A DNA stretch of 64,000 nucleotides from positions 3,348,001-3,412,000 of the forward strand of contig NC_022600.1 of assembly GCF_000484535.1 (NCBI RefSeq), given 5' to 3'. Both the position numbers and the translations under genes were made by a program. The notes below the pieces were generated by a model that worked only from the letters and a program-made list of their open reading frames with translations, made no database searches and was not told where the DNA came from. The DNA comes from Gloeobacter kilaueensis JS1 (GTDB lineage Bacteria > Cyanobacteriota > Cyanobacteriia > Gloeobacterales > Gloeobacteraceae). This document shows, one piece after another, positions 54,254-63,874 of the stretch (positions are counted from its first letter, which is position 1; the number at the start of each line of letters is the position of its first letter).

Positions 54254-54694
54254 ATGACCCTGGCACGCTATGTCTACACGCCGGACCCCCAGGAGGGAAC
54301 GCTGCTCACGCCGATCAACAATTCCCAGGCGGTGCGCTGGTTTATCGACAATCTGCCCATCAACCGGCAGGGTATGGATGAATTCACTCGCGGTCTGGAA
54401 ATTGGCCTCGCCCACGGGTACTGGCTTTTAGGGCCCTTTGCCCTGCTTGGTCCGCTGCGCAACACGGAGCTGGGGCTGGTGGCGGGGCTGCTCTCGGCCA
54501 TCTCGCTGGTCTTGATCTCGACGATCGGGCTGTCGGGTTACGCCTCGCTCACCACCGATCCGCCCGTCTTTGACCGCAAGGGCTGGAGCCGTCTGGCCGG
54601 TGGCTTTTTAATTGGCGGTGCGGGCGGTGCGATCTTCGCTTTTGTGCTGCTGCAGTTCTTCCCGCTGCTCTCGGCGATCGCCAAGATTCCCTGA
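54254..54694 (+). CDS. psaL: Photosystem I reaction centre subunit XI
   Basis: PsaL holds photosystem I trimers together and contacts the outer antenna chlorophylls. The 146-residue protein has the N-terminal TLLTPINNSQAVRWFIDNLP, the chlorophyll-ligating GLEIGLAHGYWLLGPFALLGPLRNTE (core AHGYWLLGP), and two later membrane helices. This is a full-length PsaL. It has GAGGAATAGC upstream of the ATG. The nnrE/D gene follows 14 bases later. Confidence 0.96.
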   Translation: MTLARYVYTPDPQEGTLLTPINNSQAVRWFIDNLPINRQGMDEFTRGLEIGLAHGYWLLGPFALLGPLRNTELGLVAGLLSAISLVLISTIGLSGYASLTTDPPVFDRKGWSRLAGGFLIGGAGGAIFAFVLLQFFPLLSAIAKIP

Positions 54695-54708
54695 AAAAGC
54701 CAGCTTCG

Positions 54709-56208
54709 ATGGTTGCCCTCAGCCGCAGTTGCCTGGTAAGTGCCCAGGCAATGGAGCAGGTCGAATCGACTATCTTCGCCGGCGGTTTGCCGGTCGAAGC
54801 GTTGATGGAAAAGGCTGGTCTGCGGCTGGTCCAGGCGATCGAGCGCGACTTTGCTCTGAGCCGTTACAGCCGCATCGGCGTACTGGTCGGGCCCGGCCAC
54901 AACGGCGGCGACGCGCTGGTGGTGGCCCGCGAGCTGTTGCTCGCGGGCCGCACGGTCTTTGCCTACTGCCCCAGAACACCGGCAAAACCCCTCACCGCCT
55001 CTCACCTGCGCTACTTTCAGTCATTGGGAGGCAGTGTGAGCGAGGGAGAAGCCCTCGATGGGCAGGCGGATCTGTGGATCGACGGGCTCTTTGGCTTTGG
55101 CCTGACCCGGCCAGTCACTTCTCCCTACGCCCAGATCATCGATCGCATCAACGCGAGTGGTGAGCCAATCGCCGCAATCGACCTGCCTTCAGGTCTATCG
55201 AGCGACGGGGCAGTGCTGGGCACGGCGATCCGGGCTCGGCGCACCTACTGCCTGGGCCTCTGGAAGCGGGGACTGTGGCAGGATGCAGCGCTGCCTTACC
55301 TGGGCAGCGCTGAACGCCTCGATCTGGGCATCCGCGACAGCCAGATTCAAATGCCGATCGCCGAGCACCTGCTGCTGCCGGAGATGGCCCGGAGCTATCT
55401 GCCCCTCAGCCGCCCGCCCCTCGCCTACAAGTACAGCGTCGGCACGGTGCTCGCCATCGCCGGATCGCACCAGTACAGCGGTGCGCCCCTGCTCGTCGCC
55501 CTGGGAGCCCGCGCCGGTGGCCCCGGTATGCTCTATCTGGCCGTGCCCGAATCGCTGCCACAAAGGCTCAGCCCCGAATTGCCGGAGGCGATCTTTTATC
55601 CCTGCCCCGAGGCGGCCAACGGCACGATCGCCGATCTGCCCCTGGATCTGGGCAAGTTCGATGCGGTTGTCTGTGGCCCTGGCCTCGGCAAGATCGATCC
55701 AAAGCTGGTGGAGCGCGTCGTGGGCGAGACAAAAGGCGCTCTGCTCCTCGATGCCGACGCTTTGAACGTTCTCGCAGACGGCCTTCTCGCTGCACTCACT
55801 AGCCGCAGGGCACCGACGGTGCTCACCCCCCACGCCGGTGAATTCAAGCGCCTCTTTGGCGACATCGATCTGGGCGATCGGCTCACCGCCGCCTCGGAGG
55901 CAGCCCGGCGCAGCGGTGCCTGGATCGTCCTCAAAGGTGCCCGCAGCGTCGTCGCGAGCCCAGAAGGTTCTGTGTGGGTCAATACCGGCGGCTCAAGCGC
56001 CCTTGCCAGGGGCGGCTCCGGCGATGTGCTCTCCGGCCTGGCCGGGGCGCTCCTTGCCCAGAGCCACAATGAAACCCAAAAAGCCATGCTCGCCGCCGTC
56101 TGGTGGCACGCCGCCGCCGGCGAATGGCTGGCCGGGCAACACACCGTCCTGGGCGTCGATCCGCGCACCCTCGCCCTCGGGCTTTTGCCTTTTTTGGTCG
56201 CAAGCTGA
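54709..56208 (+). CDS. nnrD: Bifunctional NAD(P)HX epimerase / ADP-dependent dehydratase
   Basis: This protein repairs hydrated NADH and NADPH: the N-terminal half (residues of about 1-215) is the epimerase (VGPGHNGGDALVVAR), and the C-terminal half is the ribokinase-like dehydratase (VVCGPGLGKI, TVLTPHAGEFKRLFG, ALARGGSGDVLSGLAGALLA). The 499-residue length is normal for the fused enzyme. It starts at an ATG at 54709, close behind psaL. It complements the NAD-salvage genes at 60-62 kb functionally. Confidence 0.95.
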   Translation: MVALSRSCLVSAQAMEQVESTIFAGGLPVEALMEKAGLRLVQAIERDFALSRYSRIGVLVGPGHNGGDALVVARELLLAGRTVFAYCPRTPAKPLTASHLRYFQSLGGSVSEGEALDGQADLWIDGLFGFGLTRPVTSPYAQIIDRINASGEPIAAIDLPSGLSSDGAVLGTAIRARRTYCLGLWKRGLWQDAALPYLGSAERLDLGIRDSQIQMPIAEHLLLPEMARSYLPLSRPPLAYKYSVGTVLAIAGSHQYSGAPLLVALGARAGGPGMLYLAVPESLPQRLSPELPEAIFYPCPEAANGTIADLPLDLGKFDAVVCGPGLGKIDPKLVERVVGETKGALLLDADALNVLADGLLAALTSRRAPTVLTPHAGEFKRLFGDIDLGDRLTAASEAARRSGAWIVLKGARSVVASPEGSVWVNTGGSSALARGGSGDVLSGLAGALLAQSHNETQKAMLAAVWWHAAAGEWLAGQHTVLGVDPRTLALGLLPFLVAS

Positions 56209-56214
56209 GAGGCT

Positions 56215-56532
56215 TTAACCCTGCTCCAGCGGTGCCATCGTCAGACCCTCGCGGCCCAGTTGTTCGTGATACAGTTCTGCCTGTTCGAGCGGCCCTGCCC
56301 AGACAATCGCCTGCCCCTCGAAGTGGACTTGATTGGTCAACTTCCAGGCCCGATCGGGGGTCATGTGGGGAATATGCTTCACAAGGCAGTTTGCGACGTG
56401 CTGGAAGGTGTTGAAGTCGTCGTTGAGGACGATCACCTTCCAGGGCTTGTAAGCTTTGGGCGCTGTCTCCGGCTTGGTTGGGGCAACCGTTGGGCTCGGC
56501 ATCGCTTTTGGCCTCACTGCACCTCTGCCCAT
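56215..56532 (-). CDS. clpS: ATP-dependent Clp protease adaptor ClpS
   Basis: ClpS delivers N-degron substrates to ClpAP/ClpCP. The 105-residue protein has a Pro-rich flexible N terminus followed by KPWKVIVLNDDFNTFQHVANCL, the conserved N-D-D-x-x-T/N segment that binds the N-terminal residue, and later helices. The Thr usually following FN is present (DFNTF). The length is typical. It ends six bases from the convergent nnrE/D gene. Confidence 0.94.
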   Translation of the reverse strand: MGRGAVRPKAMPSPTVAPTKPETAPKAYKPWKVIVLNDDFNTFQHVANCLVKHIPHMTPDRAWKLTNQVHFEGQAIVWAGPLEQAELYHEQLGREGLTMAPLEQG

Positions 56533-56553
56533 TTTAGAACGTGGGCTTTGCTC

Positions 56554-56724
56554 CTATCCTTGATCGCCCGTCTGCTCCAGGCTTTTGGGGGTCATCTTTC
56601 TGACCCAACCGGGCGTTTCTGCCCCTTCCCAGCCCGCCGGTTTTTTGGAGCTGTACCAGGCAATCGAGCCGAGAGTCACGCCTGCCACCAGCCCCGCTGC
56701 CATCAAAGCCCAGAAAATAACCAT
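56554..56724 (-). CDS. Small single-pass membrane protein
   Basis: This 56-residue protein has one N-terminal helix (MVIFWALMAAGLVAGVTLGS) and a short charged tail with WYSSKKPAGWEG. I chose the ATG at 56724, which has GAGAGGGCAT upstream; the frame opens 11 codons earlier. It lies just upstream of clpS on the same strand. I do not recognise the family, and it is short, so the call rests on the helix and ribosome site. Confidence 0.55.
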   Translation of the reverse strand: MVIFWALMAAGLVAGVTLGSIAWYSSKKPAGWEGAETPGWVRKMTPKSLEQTGDQG

Positions 56725-56813
56725 ATGCCCTCTCGGCGAAACAATCTTTTGTATCAATCCTAGAATAAATGTGAAGAAGTGATCGCGATTTGGCGCGACG
56801 GGCCGCTGTTAGG

Positions 56814-57602
56814 ATGGGTGAACGTTTGTCTTGCTCCGCCTTGCCGTCGATGGATCTTGCTCTAGGGCTTCCGGCTTTTTCTCAGCGGTCGCTGGCTTCC
56901 TGGATGCTCGAATTGTTTCGCACCCAGGTACACGTCACCTACCAGCAGCCCCTGCCGGCCCACGAGGGCTGTCTTTTGGTGGTGAGCGGCCACCGCAGCT
57001 TTCTCGATGCGCCGGTATTGCTCTGGGGGATGGGCAGGCCGATCCGGCTGGTCTGCCACCACTATCTGGGGCAGGTGCCCCTCGTCAACGAACTGGTGCG
57101 GCAGTTGGGCGGCTTTCATATGGGGCCGCAGGGCCAGGGCTGGTCACAGCTTTTTGCGCGCGCCGCCGGTTTTTTGCAGGCAGGCACCCATGTCGCCATC
57201 TTTCCGGAAGGAGCCCAACTGATCACAACCGCCAGCCGACCGGCCCAGGTTGCCCGCTTTCGGCGCGGCTTTGCCCATCTGGCGCTGCGCAGCGGCATCG
57301 TCGGTCTGCCGGTTGTGCCGGTGGCGATCGTGAGCCGCCGCGAGGCGAGTGGTCCGCTCGTGCCGCTGCGCCTTTTGAGCCTGTTCGATCAAAGCGAGCC
57401 GATGTTTCAGCGCTCAGGCTGGCACCCTTACGTCGTCTACGAACAGGTCGAGTTGCGCGTCGGCTCTCCCCGGCGTCTGGTAGCGGACGAGTTCGAGCGC
57501 TACCGCAGCGGCGAGGCAGCGGCGGTGACGGCGGCGCTGGCAAGCGAGATGGAGCAGGCGGCGCGGCAACTGACTGCCAGTGGGGCGACCCACCCGTGGT
57601 GA
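56814..57602 (+). CDS. 1-acyl-glycerol-3-phosphate-type acyltransferase (PlsC fold)
   Basis: This 262-residue protein has the PlsC motifs: VVSGHRSFLDAPVLL (catalytic H-x4-D), the substrate-binding block in GGFHMGPQGQGWSQL, IFPEGAQL, and VGLPVVPVAIVS. Two in-frame starts are possible, ATG at 56814 and ATG at 56850; neither has a strong ribosome site. Its stop overlaps the hydrolase start (GTGA). The pair mirrors the domain content of plant phytyl ester synthases, so triacylglycerol or phytyl-ester synthesis is a plausible role. Confidence 0.82.
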   Translation: MGERLSCSALPSMDLALGLPAFSQRSLASWMLELFRTQVHVTYQQPLPAHEGCLLVVSGHRSFLDAPVLLWGMGRPIRLVCHHYLGQVPLVNELVRQLGGFHMGPQGQGWSQLFARAAGFLQAGTHVAIFPEGAQLITTASRPAQVARFRRGFAHLALRSGIVGLPVVPVAIVSRREASGPLVPLRLLSLFDQSEPMFQRSGWHPYVVYEQVELRVGSPRRLVADEFERYRSGEAAAVTAALASEMEQAARQLTASGATHPW

Positions 57603-58333
57603 GCGAGCGTCCTTTGCTCCTCTATCTGCCCGGCCTCGACGGCACAGGCAAGCTTTTTTATCGCCAGGAGATCCACCTCGCTCCCTACTGCGATGTCGTG
57701 GCGCTTTCTATCCCGATCGACGATCTGGGGGACTGGCAGAGCCTGGTAGTGCGGGTGCGGGAGCTATTGCCTGCCGACAGGCGGCCTGTGCTGCTTTGCG
57801 GCGAGTCCTTCGGCGGTTGCCTGGCCCTGATGAGCGCCCTTGCCTATCCGGAGGCTTTTGACGCGCTGGTGCTCGTCAATCCAGCCACCGCCTGGCGGCG
57901 GCAGAACTGGCTGGTGCAGGGTTCCCACTGGCTGAGTCTGTTGCCCACCGTATCGCTGCAGGTAGCAGCTCTCGTCTTTCTGCCTTTTTTGAGCGCTGTC
58001 AATCGCCTTACCCCCGCCGACCGGCGCACGCTGCTCGCGACGGTGCGGCTGGTACCGCGCGAAACGATTCTGCACCGGCTGCAGCTACTTGAGCAGTGCA
58101 ACCTCGACGCAGATCTGGAGCGATTGACGCTGCCGGTGCTGCTACTGGGCGGGCGGATGGACCGGCTGCTGCCCTCGCTGAGCGAGACGCATTTTTTAGA
58201 GGAGCGCCTGCCCAACGCCCAGCGCGAGGTGCTGCCCCACAGCGGTCACGCCGCCCTGCTCGACAGCGACCTCAACCTTGCCGATTATCTGCTGCGCCAC
58301 GGACTGCTGCCCCAGCCCGCCGAGGCGGGTTAA
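57599..58333 (+). CDS. Alpha/beta hydrolase coupled to the acyltransferase
   Basis: This 244-residue protein begins at a GTG overlapping the upstream stop by four bases: VSERPLLLYLPGLDGTGKLF. The nucleophile elbow is VLLCGESFGGCLALMSALAY, and the late His is in LPHSGHAALLDS, with an Asp in GGRMDRLLP. This completes a Ser-Asp-His triad. It resembles the hydrolase half of phytyl ester synthase-type proteins. Coupled translation with the acyltransferase suggests a shared lipid pathway. Confidence 0.85.
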   Translation: MSERPLLLYLPGLDGTGKLFYRQEIHLAPYCDVVALSIPIDDLGDWQSLVVRVRELLPADRRPVLLCGESFGGCLALMSALAYPEAFDALVLVNPATAWRRQNWLVQGSHWLSLLPTVSLQVAALVFLPFLSAVNRLTPADRRTLLATVRLVPRETILHRLQLLEQCNLDADLERLTLPVLLLGGRMDRLLPSLSETHFLEERLPNAQREVLPHSGHAALLDSDLNLADYLLRHGLLPQPAEAG

Positions 58334-59061
58334 CGGCTCTCCTGCTGGGTATCCGGGGACCAGAAGCGGGTCACACCGTCGCTTGTCTCGACGAGGGTGC
58401 GGCCATCGGGGCTATAGCTGAGCTGGGCCGTCCAGCTGCTGCTGGGGTAGGGCACCGGGGTGATGAGCCGTCCATCGGGCAGGCTGCTCAGGTAGCCGAC
58501 CATCGAGCTGGTCGATCCGAGCGGCTCGCCAAACCAGAACAGCTCGGTCACCGTCACCGAGCGCACGCCCGCCGGGAGGGCAGGCAGGTTGTTGTCGAGG
58601 TCGCGGACGGTCTCGACTGCCCTCTGGGCCACGTCGAGGGGCGCTGTCGTGTACTCGGGCAGCAGACGAGCGTTGTAGACATGGCCGTCGGCATCGATGT
58701 CGTAGGCGACCACCGTGTACTCGTTGCCCCCCGACTCGTTGAAGTAAATATCGTGATAGTGCCGGATCTGCCGCGACAACTCCAGGTTAAACGTGCTCAA
58801 ACTCTGCTCACAAGGAACCGTTTCTGCCTCAGAGCGAAACAGCGCCGCCAGGGCGTCCGGCAAAGCGAGGGCGCTCTGGCCCCAGCGCACCAGCTTGAGG
58901 GGATTGAACGTGTCGCGCAGCTCAAGCCAGCCTGCGTCGGCGAGGGCGCGAGCGGTCTGCTCGGGGGTATGGACGGCCATCCAGCGGACAGCAAAAGGGG
59001 AAAGGGCAAAAACCAGGCTCAAAGCCAACAGCGGCCTGACGGCGGGGCGCAGATGGTTCAT
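58330..59061 (-). CDS. Secreted hypothetical protein
   Basis: This 243-residue protein begins at the ATG at 59061 with a signal sequence (LLALSLVFALSPFAVRW). The mature part has LELRDTFNPLKLVRWGQSAL, then a region FNESGGNEYTVVAYDIDADG, and ends with a WD40-like strand LSYSPDGRTLVETSDGVTRF. I do not recognise the family. It is convergent with the hydrolase gene, and the two stop codons share the palindrome TTAA. Confidence 0.65.
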   Translation of the reverse strand: MNHLRPAVRPLLALSLVFALSPFAVRWMAVHTPEQTARALADAGWLELRDTFNPLKLVRWGQSALALPDALAALFRSEAETVPCEQSLSTFNLELSRQIRHYHDIYFNESGGNEYTVVAYDIDADGHVYNARLLPEYTTAPLDVAQRAVETVRDLDNNLPALPAGVRSVTVTELFWFGEPLGSTSSMVGYLSSLPDGRLITPVPYPSSSWTAQLSYSPDGRTLVETSDGVTRFWSPDTQQESR

Positions 59062-59152
59062 CACAAAATCTCCCGGCAGTTTTCTTCCTGACAAAATACT
59101 ACACACTGACTCTCGATTCTTCACCCCCCTGAGCGGGCGGAAATCGGCCAAC

Positions 59153-59182
59153 AAAAAGCGCCCCTGGCCCAGGAGCGCTTTT
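59153..59182 (-). terminator. Intrinsic terminator after the disordered secreted protein gene
   Basis: On the minus strand AAAAGCGC (59182-59175) pairs with GCGCTTTT, with an inner CCTGG/CCAGG extension, and the sequence ends in T residues. It lies about 20 bases downstream of the stop of the gene at 59200-59757. The A-run on the other side makes it weakly bidirectional. Confidence 0.75.
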
Positions 59183-59199
59183 GTAGATCCAGCAAGAGC

Positions 59200-59757
59200 T
59201 TACCGGGGCTTCTCGCTCATCGAGCCGGAATCCGGCTTGCTCTGGATGTCGCGGCCCGGCTGGGCATCGCCCTTCGGACGGCTGTAGCGCGACGGGTTGA
59301 GGTTTGGATCGACGTTGCTGGTACCGGAGGGCGGCTCGGCAACCACAGCGCTGTCGGGCCGGCTCTGGTTCTCGGGCAGGTCGGTCGTCTGGGTCACCGG
59401 GACGCGGTCGGCGTCCTTGCCCGATCTGACCTTGTCCTGCTGCATCTGGCTCGTCCTGGGCGGCTTGGTGCTGCTCGGATAGGTCGTCGTGCCCTTCTGC
59501 ATCGTCTTGTCTTTTTCCATCCGCGTCATATCGCCGGTCCTGTCGGGCCGCTCAGCGGACGGTGTACCGGCGTAGGGCGTGGCATCGGTCCGGCTCTCGT
59601 CGGTCGGTCCATTTTGATCGTTAGTCGGATTGGCGCGGGGGTTATCTGTCTGCGTCGTCGTCGGCTTACCCGTCGGCGTGTTCGTCGTCTGGGCAAATCC
59701 GGGAGCTGTCGCCAGCAGCAGACCTGCAGCCACCGCACCGACAAATTGAATCTTCAT
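59200..59757 (-). CDS. Secreted, disordered Thr/Pro/Asp-rich protein
   Basis: This 185-residue protein has a clear signal peptide (FVGAVAAGLLLATAPGFAQ) and then a low-complexity, charged mature part rich in Thr, Pro, Asp, Asn, Arg and Lys, with no hydrophobic core. It should be unfolded outside the cytoplasm. I know of no family. The ATG at 59757 has GAGGAATT upstream. A terminator follows the stop. Confidence 0.75.
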   Translation of the reverse strand: MKIQFVGAVAAGLLLATAPGFAQTTNTPTGKPTTTQTDNPRANPTNDQNGPTDESRTDATPYAGTPSAERPDRTGDMTRMEKDKTMQKGTTTYPSSTKPPRTSQMQQDKVRSGKDADRVPVTQTTDLPENQSRPDSAVVAEPPSGTSNVDPNLNPSRYSRPKGDAQPGRDIQSKPDSGSMSEKPR

Positions 59758-59928
59758 AATTCCTCTTCGCTAAGGCGCTAGGAAACTTCTTTTTGCATGG
59801 TCGCCCAGAGTAAAACAGATAGACTCTTTCTCAGGTTGGAAGCTGATTGCAGCCTGGCGGTCCATAAGAAGGAGCTTCCTGCAAACGGGGGTGGCGCAAA
59901 ATGCATCGTGTAGTGAAAGTTTTGCGGC

Positions 59929-61308
59929 TCAGGCTCCGGCGCGGGAGCGCACGTCGTTCAGGGTGTACTCGCGGCACACCTCGCCATCTTCAAAGACGGT
60001 GACCAGTTCGCTGGTGGGCAACGGCTCGCTGCCGGTGAGGCGCACCGTGGTGTACTCGCCGTTGGCGTCGCGGACGAGATCGAGGCGGCCCTGTTTGCTG
60101 CGCTTGCCCGGATCGGTGATCGGGTCTTTGAAGACGGGCAGTGAGCGGCCATCCACTTCGACCTCGGAGACTTTCATCGCAAACTTGAGCGTGTCGCGGT
60201 TGAGCACCTGCAGGAGTTGCCCGCCCATGCCGAAGGCAATGTTGGAGGCGCTGAAGCCGAGTTTGAGAGCGGTTTCGAGCACCTCGGCCAGTGTGTCGTG
60301 ATCGACGCCGTCGCCCTGGATGACCCGCACGTGGTTGAGCAGTTTGTAGCCTTTGGAGTTGATTGTGCTCCCGAACTGGTTGTCGAGAATGTTGAGTACC
60401 CGGCTCACGACGATAGCCGGAATACCGGAGTCAGGACGAATGACGACCGTGGCACCGGATTGCTCAATCTGAGAGCGCAGATCGCCGCCCCAGAGGTTGC
60501 GCACGGCGTTCCAGAGGTCGTAGGAGTCGGAGACGACCGCCAGGGTCGCCCCCGGCCTGGCAAAGCGACCCAGCATGTTGCGGTAGGCGTCCACCTCGCG
60601 CTCGCGCCCCCAGGCGATGATCGTCGAGTGCTCCGCCGCCGGGATCGAGAAGGCGGCCATCGGCTGGTGGTAATAATGGTTGGCGTAGCGCACCCCAATC
60701 GCCGTGTCGGAGCCTTGAAAGTTGACCAGATGGGCCATGCCGCCGATGCCCGCCGATTCGCTGCTGGAGACGCCCCGCGAGCCAAAATCGTGCAACTTGA
60801 AGGCGATCTCACTTTCTGGTTCGTCGGCGCTCTTGTCGAGGTACTCGCGGATGGTCTGCTTGAGATACCAGCTGCGGGTGGCGACGGTAATCGGATACCA
60901 GACGCGCAGCAGCAGCGTCTCCAGGTAGGTGACCAGCCAGAAGACCGCCGGATCGGTCGATTCGATCGTCACCAGCGCGTTGTGGACCGGGACGACGCTG
61001 CCCTCGCTCACCGCCCGGATCCGCACCGGCAGCTTTCCGCCCCGCTCCCGGACAATGTAGGACCAGCCCTCGTAGTTGAAGGGCAGCCCGTGGGCCGCAA
61101 AAAAATCTTTTGCTTCCTCGACCATCCACTGCTCGACGGGACGGCTGAGATATTCCTTGAGCAGGTACTGCAGACCAAAAAAGACCGTGTTCGGGTAGCG
61201 CCCGCCCCGCGACTCGATGTAGGCAAACAGCGATGTCGTTCCAGGCGGGTACTGCAGGTAGTGCGAAGCCTTGTAGCTGTCGGTATCGAGGACGAGGTTG
61301 TACTGCAT
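59929..61308 (-). CDS. nadV: Nicotinamide phosphoribosyltransferase (NadV/NAMPT type)
   Basis: NadV makes NMN from nicotinamide and PRPP. The 459-residue protein begins QYNLVLDTDSYKASHYLQYP and has ESRGGRYPNTVFFGLQYLL, LHDFGSRGVSSSESAGIGG, VRVIQGDGVDHDTLAEVLE and NIAFGMGGQLLQ, as in NAMPT enzymes rather than the nicotinate-specific PncB. The ATG at 61308 is right; a frame extension to 61377 is not conserved. It follows nadM-Nudix by 92 bases on the same strand, giving a two-gene salvage operon. Confidence 0.93.
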   Translation of the reverse strand: MQYNLVLDTDSYKASHYLQYPPGTTSLFAYIESRGGRYPNTVFFGLQYLLKEYLSRPVEQWMVEEAKDFFAAHGLPFNYEGWSYIVRERGGKLPVRIRAVSEGSVVPVHNALVTIESTDPAVFWLVTYLETLLLRVWYPITVATRSWYLKQTIREYLDKSADEPESEIAFKLHDFGSRGVSSSESAGIGGMAHLVNFQGSDTAIGVRYANHYYHQPMAAFSIPAAEHSTIIAWGREREVDAYRNMLGRFARPGATLAVVSDSYDLWNAVRNLWGGDLRSQIEQSGATVVIRPDSGIPAIVVSRVLNILDNQFGSTINSKGYKLLNHVRVIQGDGVDHDTLAEVLETALKLGFSASNIAFGMGGQLLQVLNRDTLKFAMKVSEVEVDGRSLPVFKDPITDPGKRSKQGRLDLVRDANGEYTTVRLTGSEPLPTSELVTVFEDGEVCREYTLNDVRSRAGA

Positions 61309-61400
61309 GACGATGGTTCCTTTCCCACTCCGGGATGGTGGTGAGCCGCTTCGGTCTATCCGGCGGCAGTCTGGCAATTACGGCGATAGCGGAAGCTACC

Positions 61401-62470
<1,070 letters not shown>

Positions 62471-62552
62471 AAAATCACATTCCCACAGGCGGCCCATAAT
62501 TGCAAGGGCTGAGCGAACTGGTACCCTGAAGGGAGGCTTTGATCTCGACTGA

Positions 62553-63158
62553 ATGTCTGTTTCCCCGAGGCTGCTTCAACTTTTTCGTGAGCGGCACCCG
62601 ACCGGCACCGTCGTCGCCGAGTTGTTGCGCTTTGACGCCGGGGCGTACACCGTCCGCGCCGAGGTGCGCATCGACCGCAACTGGGTGCTCGCCTCGGGCC
62701 TGGCTGTTCACGCCGACATCGAAAAGGCCGAGGAGCGGGCGATCGAGCGGGCCTTGCAGGTGGCCGGATTTGCCCTGTTCGACCAGCGTGGACGCGAGCC
62801 GACGGGCGATTCTTTTGCCCTGCCGTCTGCCCCGGCCCGGCCAGGCGAGGTGAACCACGCCCCCACCAACGGTTCTCTGCCCGTCTACGAAGAAGAAGCG
62901 CCGTCGCTGCTCGCGAGCAGCAACGGCCACAGCTACGAGTTGGAGCCGCCGGTGGACCTCTCGGACCTGCTTGCCCAGACCGACGTGCAGATGCAGCGCA
63001 TCGGCTGGAGTTCAAAGGAAGGGCGCGACTACCTGCAGCGGACCTTCGGCAAAAATACGCGCTCGCAGTTGGAGGCAGGCGAGTTGCAGGCGTTCTTGCG
63101 CCACCTCAAGTCCCAGCCCAACCACCTGCCCCGCCGCAATCAACCGGCACCATTCTGA
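62553..63158 (+). CDS. Conserved cyanobacterial hypothetical protein coupled to pyrF
   Basis: This 201-residue protein has an N-terminal beta-alpha region ([20 protein letters not shown] ... [19 protein letters not shown]), a disordered middle, and a C-terminal conserved block [20 protein letters not shown] then [16 protein letters not shown]. Similar C-terminal blocks occur in cyanobacterial proteins proposed to bind or anneal single-stranded nucleic acid; this is my recollection, not proof. The stop overlaps the pyrF start by one base (TGATG). Confidence 0.7.
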   Translation: MSVSPRLLQLFRERHPTGTVVAELLRFDAGAYTVRAEVRIDRNWVLASGLAVHADIEKAEERAIERALQVAGFALFDQRGREPTGDSFALPSAPARPGEVNHAPTNGSLPVYEEEAPSLLASSNGHSYELEPPVDLSDLLAQTDVQMQRIGWSSKEGRDYLQRTFGKNTRSQLEAGELQAFLRHLKSQPNHLPRRNQPAPF

Positions 63159-63874
63159 TGATTCCAGTTGCCGAACGGATCATTGTCGCCCTCGATGTGC
63201 CCGACGCCCCGACGGCCTGGCAGTGGGTGCAGCGCCTGCCCCAGGTCCGCTTCTGGAAAGTCGGCCTTGAGCTGTTTGTTGCCGCCGGCCCCGGACTGGT
63301 GAAAGATCTCAAGGCTCAGGGACTGCGGGTGTTTCTCGATCTCAAGTTGCACGATATTCCCAACACGGTCGCCGGAGCCTGCCGCCGGGTGACGCACCTG
63401 GGAGCGGACTTGCTCACCGTTCACGCCGCCGGTGGCACCGCCATGCTGAGGGCGGCAGCCGATGCGTGTGCGAGGGAAGCGGAGCACCTGGGCATCCCCG
63501 CTCCAGCGGTGCTCGCCGTCACCCTGCTCACCAGTCTGGACGAGACAGTTCTAAAAGATGAGCTGCTCATCGAGCAGAGCCCAACCGATTACGTCGCCCA
63601 CCTGGCCGGTCTTGCCCTGGCGGGGGGCGTTCCAGGGATCGTCTGTTCTCCCCACGAAGCGGAGGCGGTGCGTGCCCGGCTCGGCGACAAATTGCTCATC
63701 GTCACCCCCGGCATCCGGCCTGCCGGTGCCGAGGTCGCCGACCAGCGCCGGACCTGCACACCCCTCCAGGCGATCCGAGCGGGGGCCGATTATCTGGTGG
63801 TGGGCCGGCCCGTGCTCGCCGCCCCCGATCCAGCCGCTGCCTTCGCGGCCATCGTCGAGGAGATTGCCCTGTGA
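63158..63874 (+). CDS. pyrF: Orotidine 5'-phosphate decarboxylase
   Basis: PyrF makes UMP in the last step of pyrimidine synthesis. The 238-residue barrel has [20 protein letters not shown], the catalytic array [17 protein letters not shown] with Asp and Lys, [21 protein letters not shown] and the phosphate site [16 protein letters not shown]. It is full length. The start overlaps the previous stop, and its own stop overlaps the next start by four bases (GTGA). Confidence 0.95.
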   Translation: MIPVAERIIVALDVPDAPTAWQWVQRLPQVRFWKVGLELFVAAGPGLVKDLKAQGLRVFLDLKLHDIPNTVAGACRRVTHLGADLLTVHAAGGTAMLRAAADACAREAEHLGIPAPAVLAVTLLTSLDETVLKDELLIEQSPTDYVAHLAGLALAGGVPGIVCSPHEAEAVRARLGDKLLIVTPGIRPAGAEVADQRRTCTPLQAIRAGADYLVVGRPVLAAPDPAAAFAAIVEEIAL

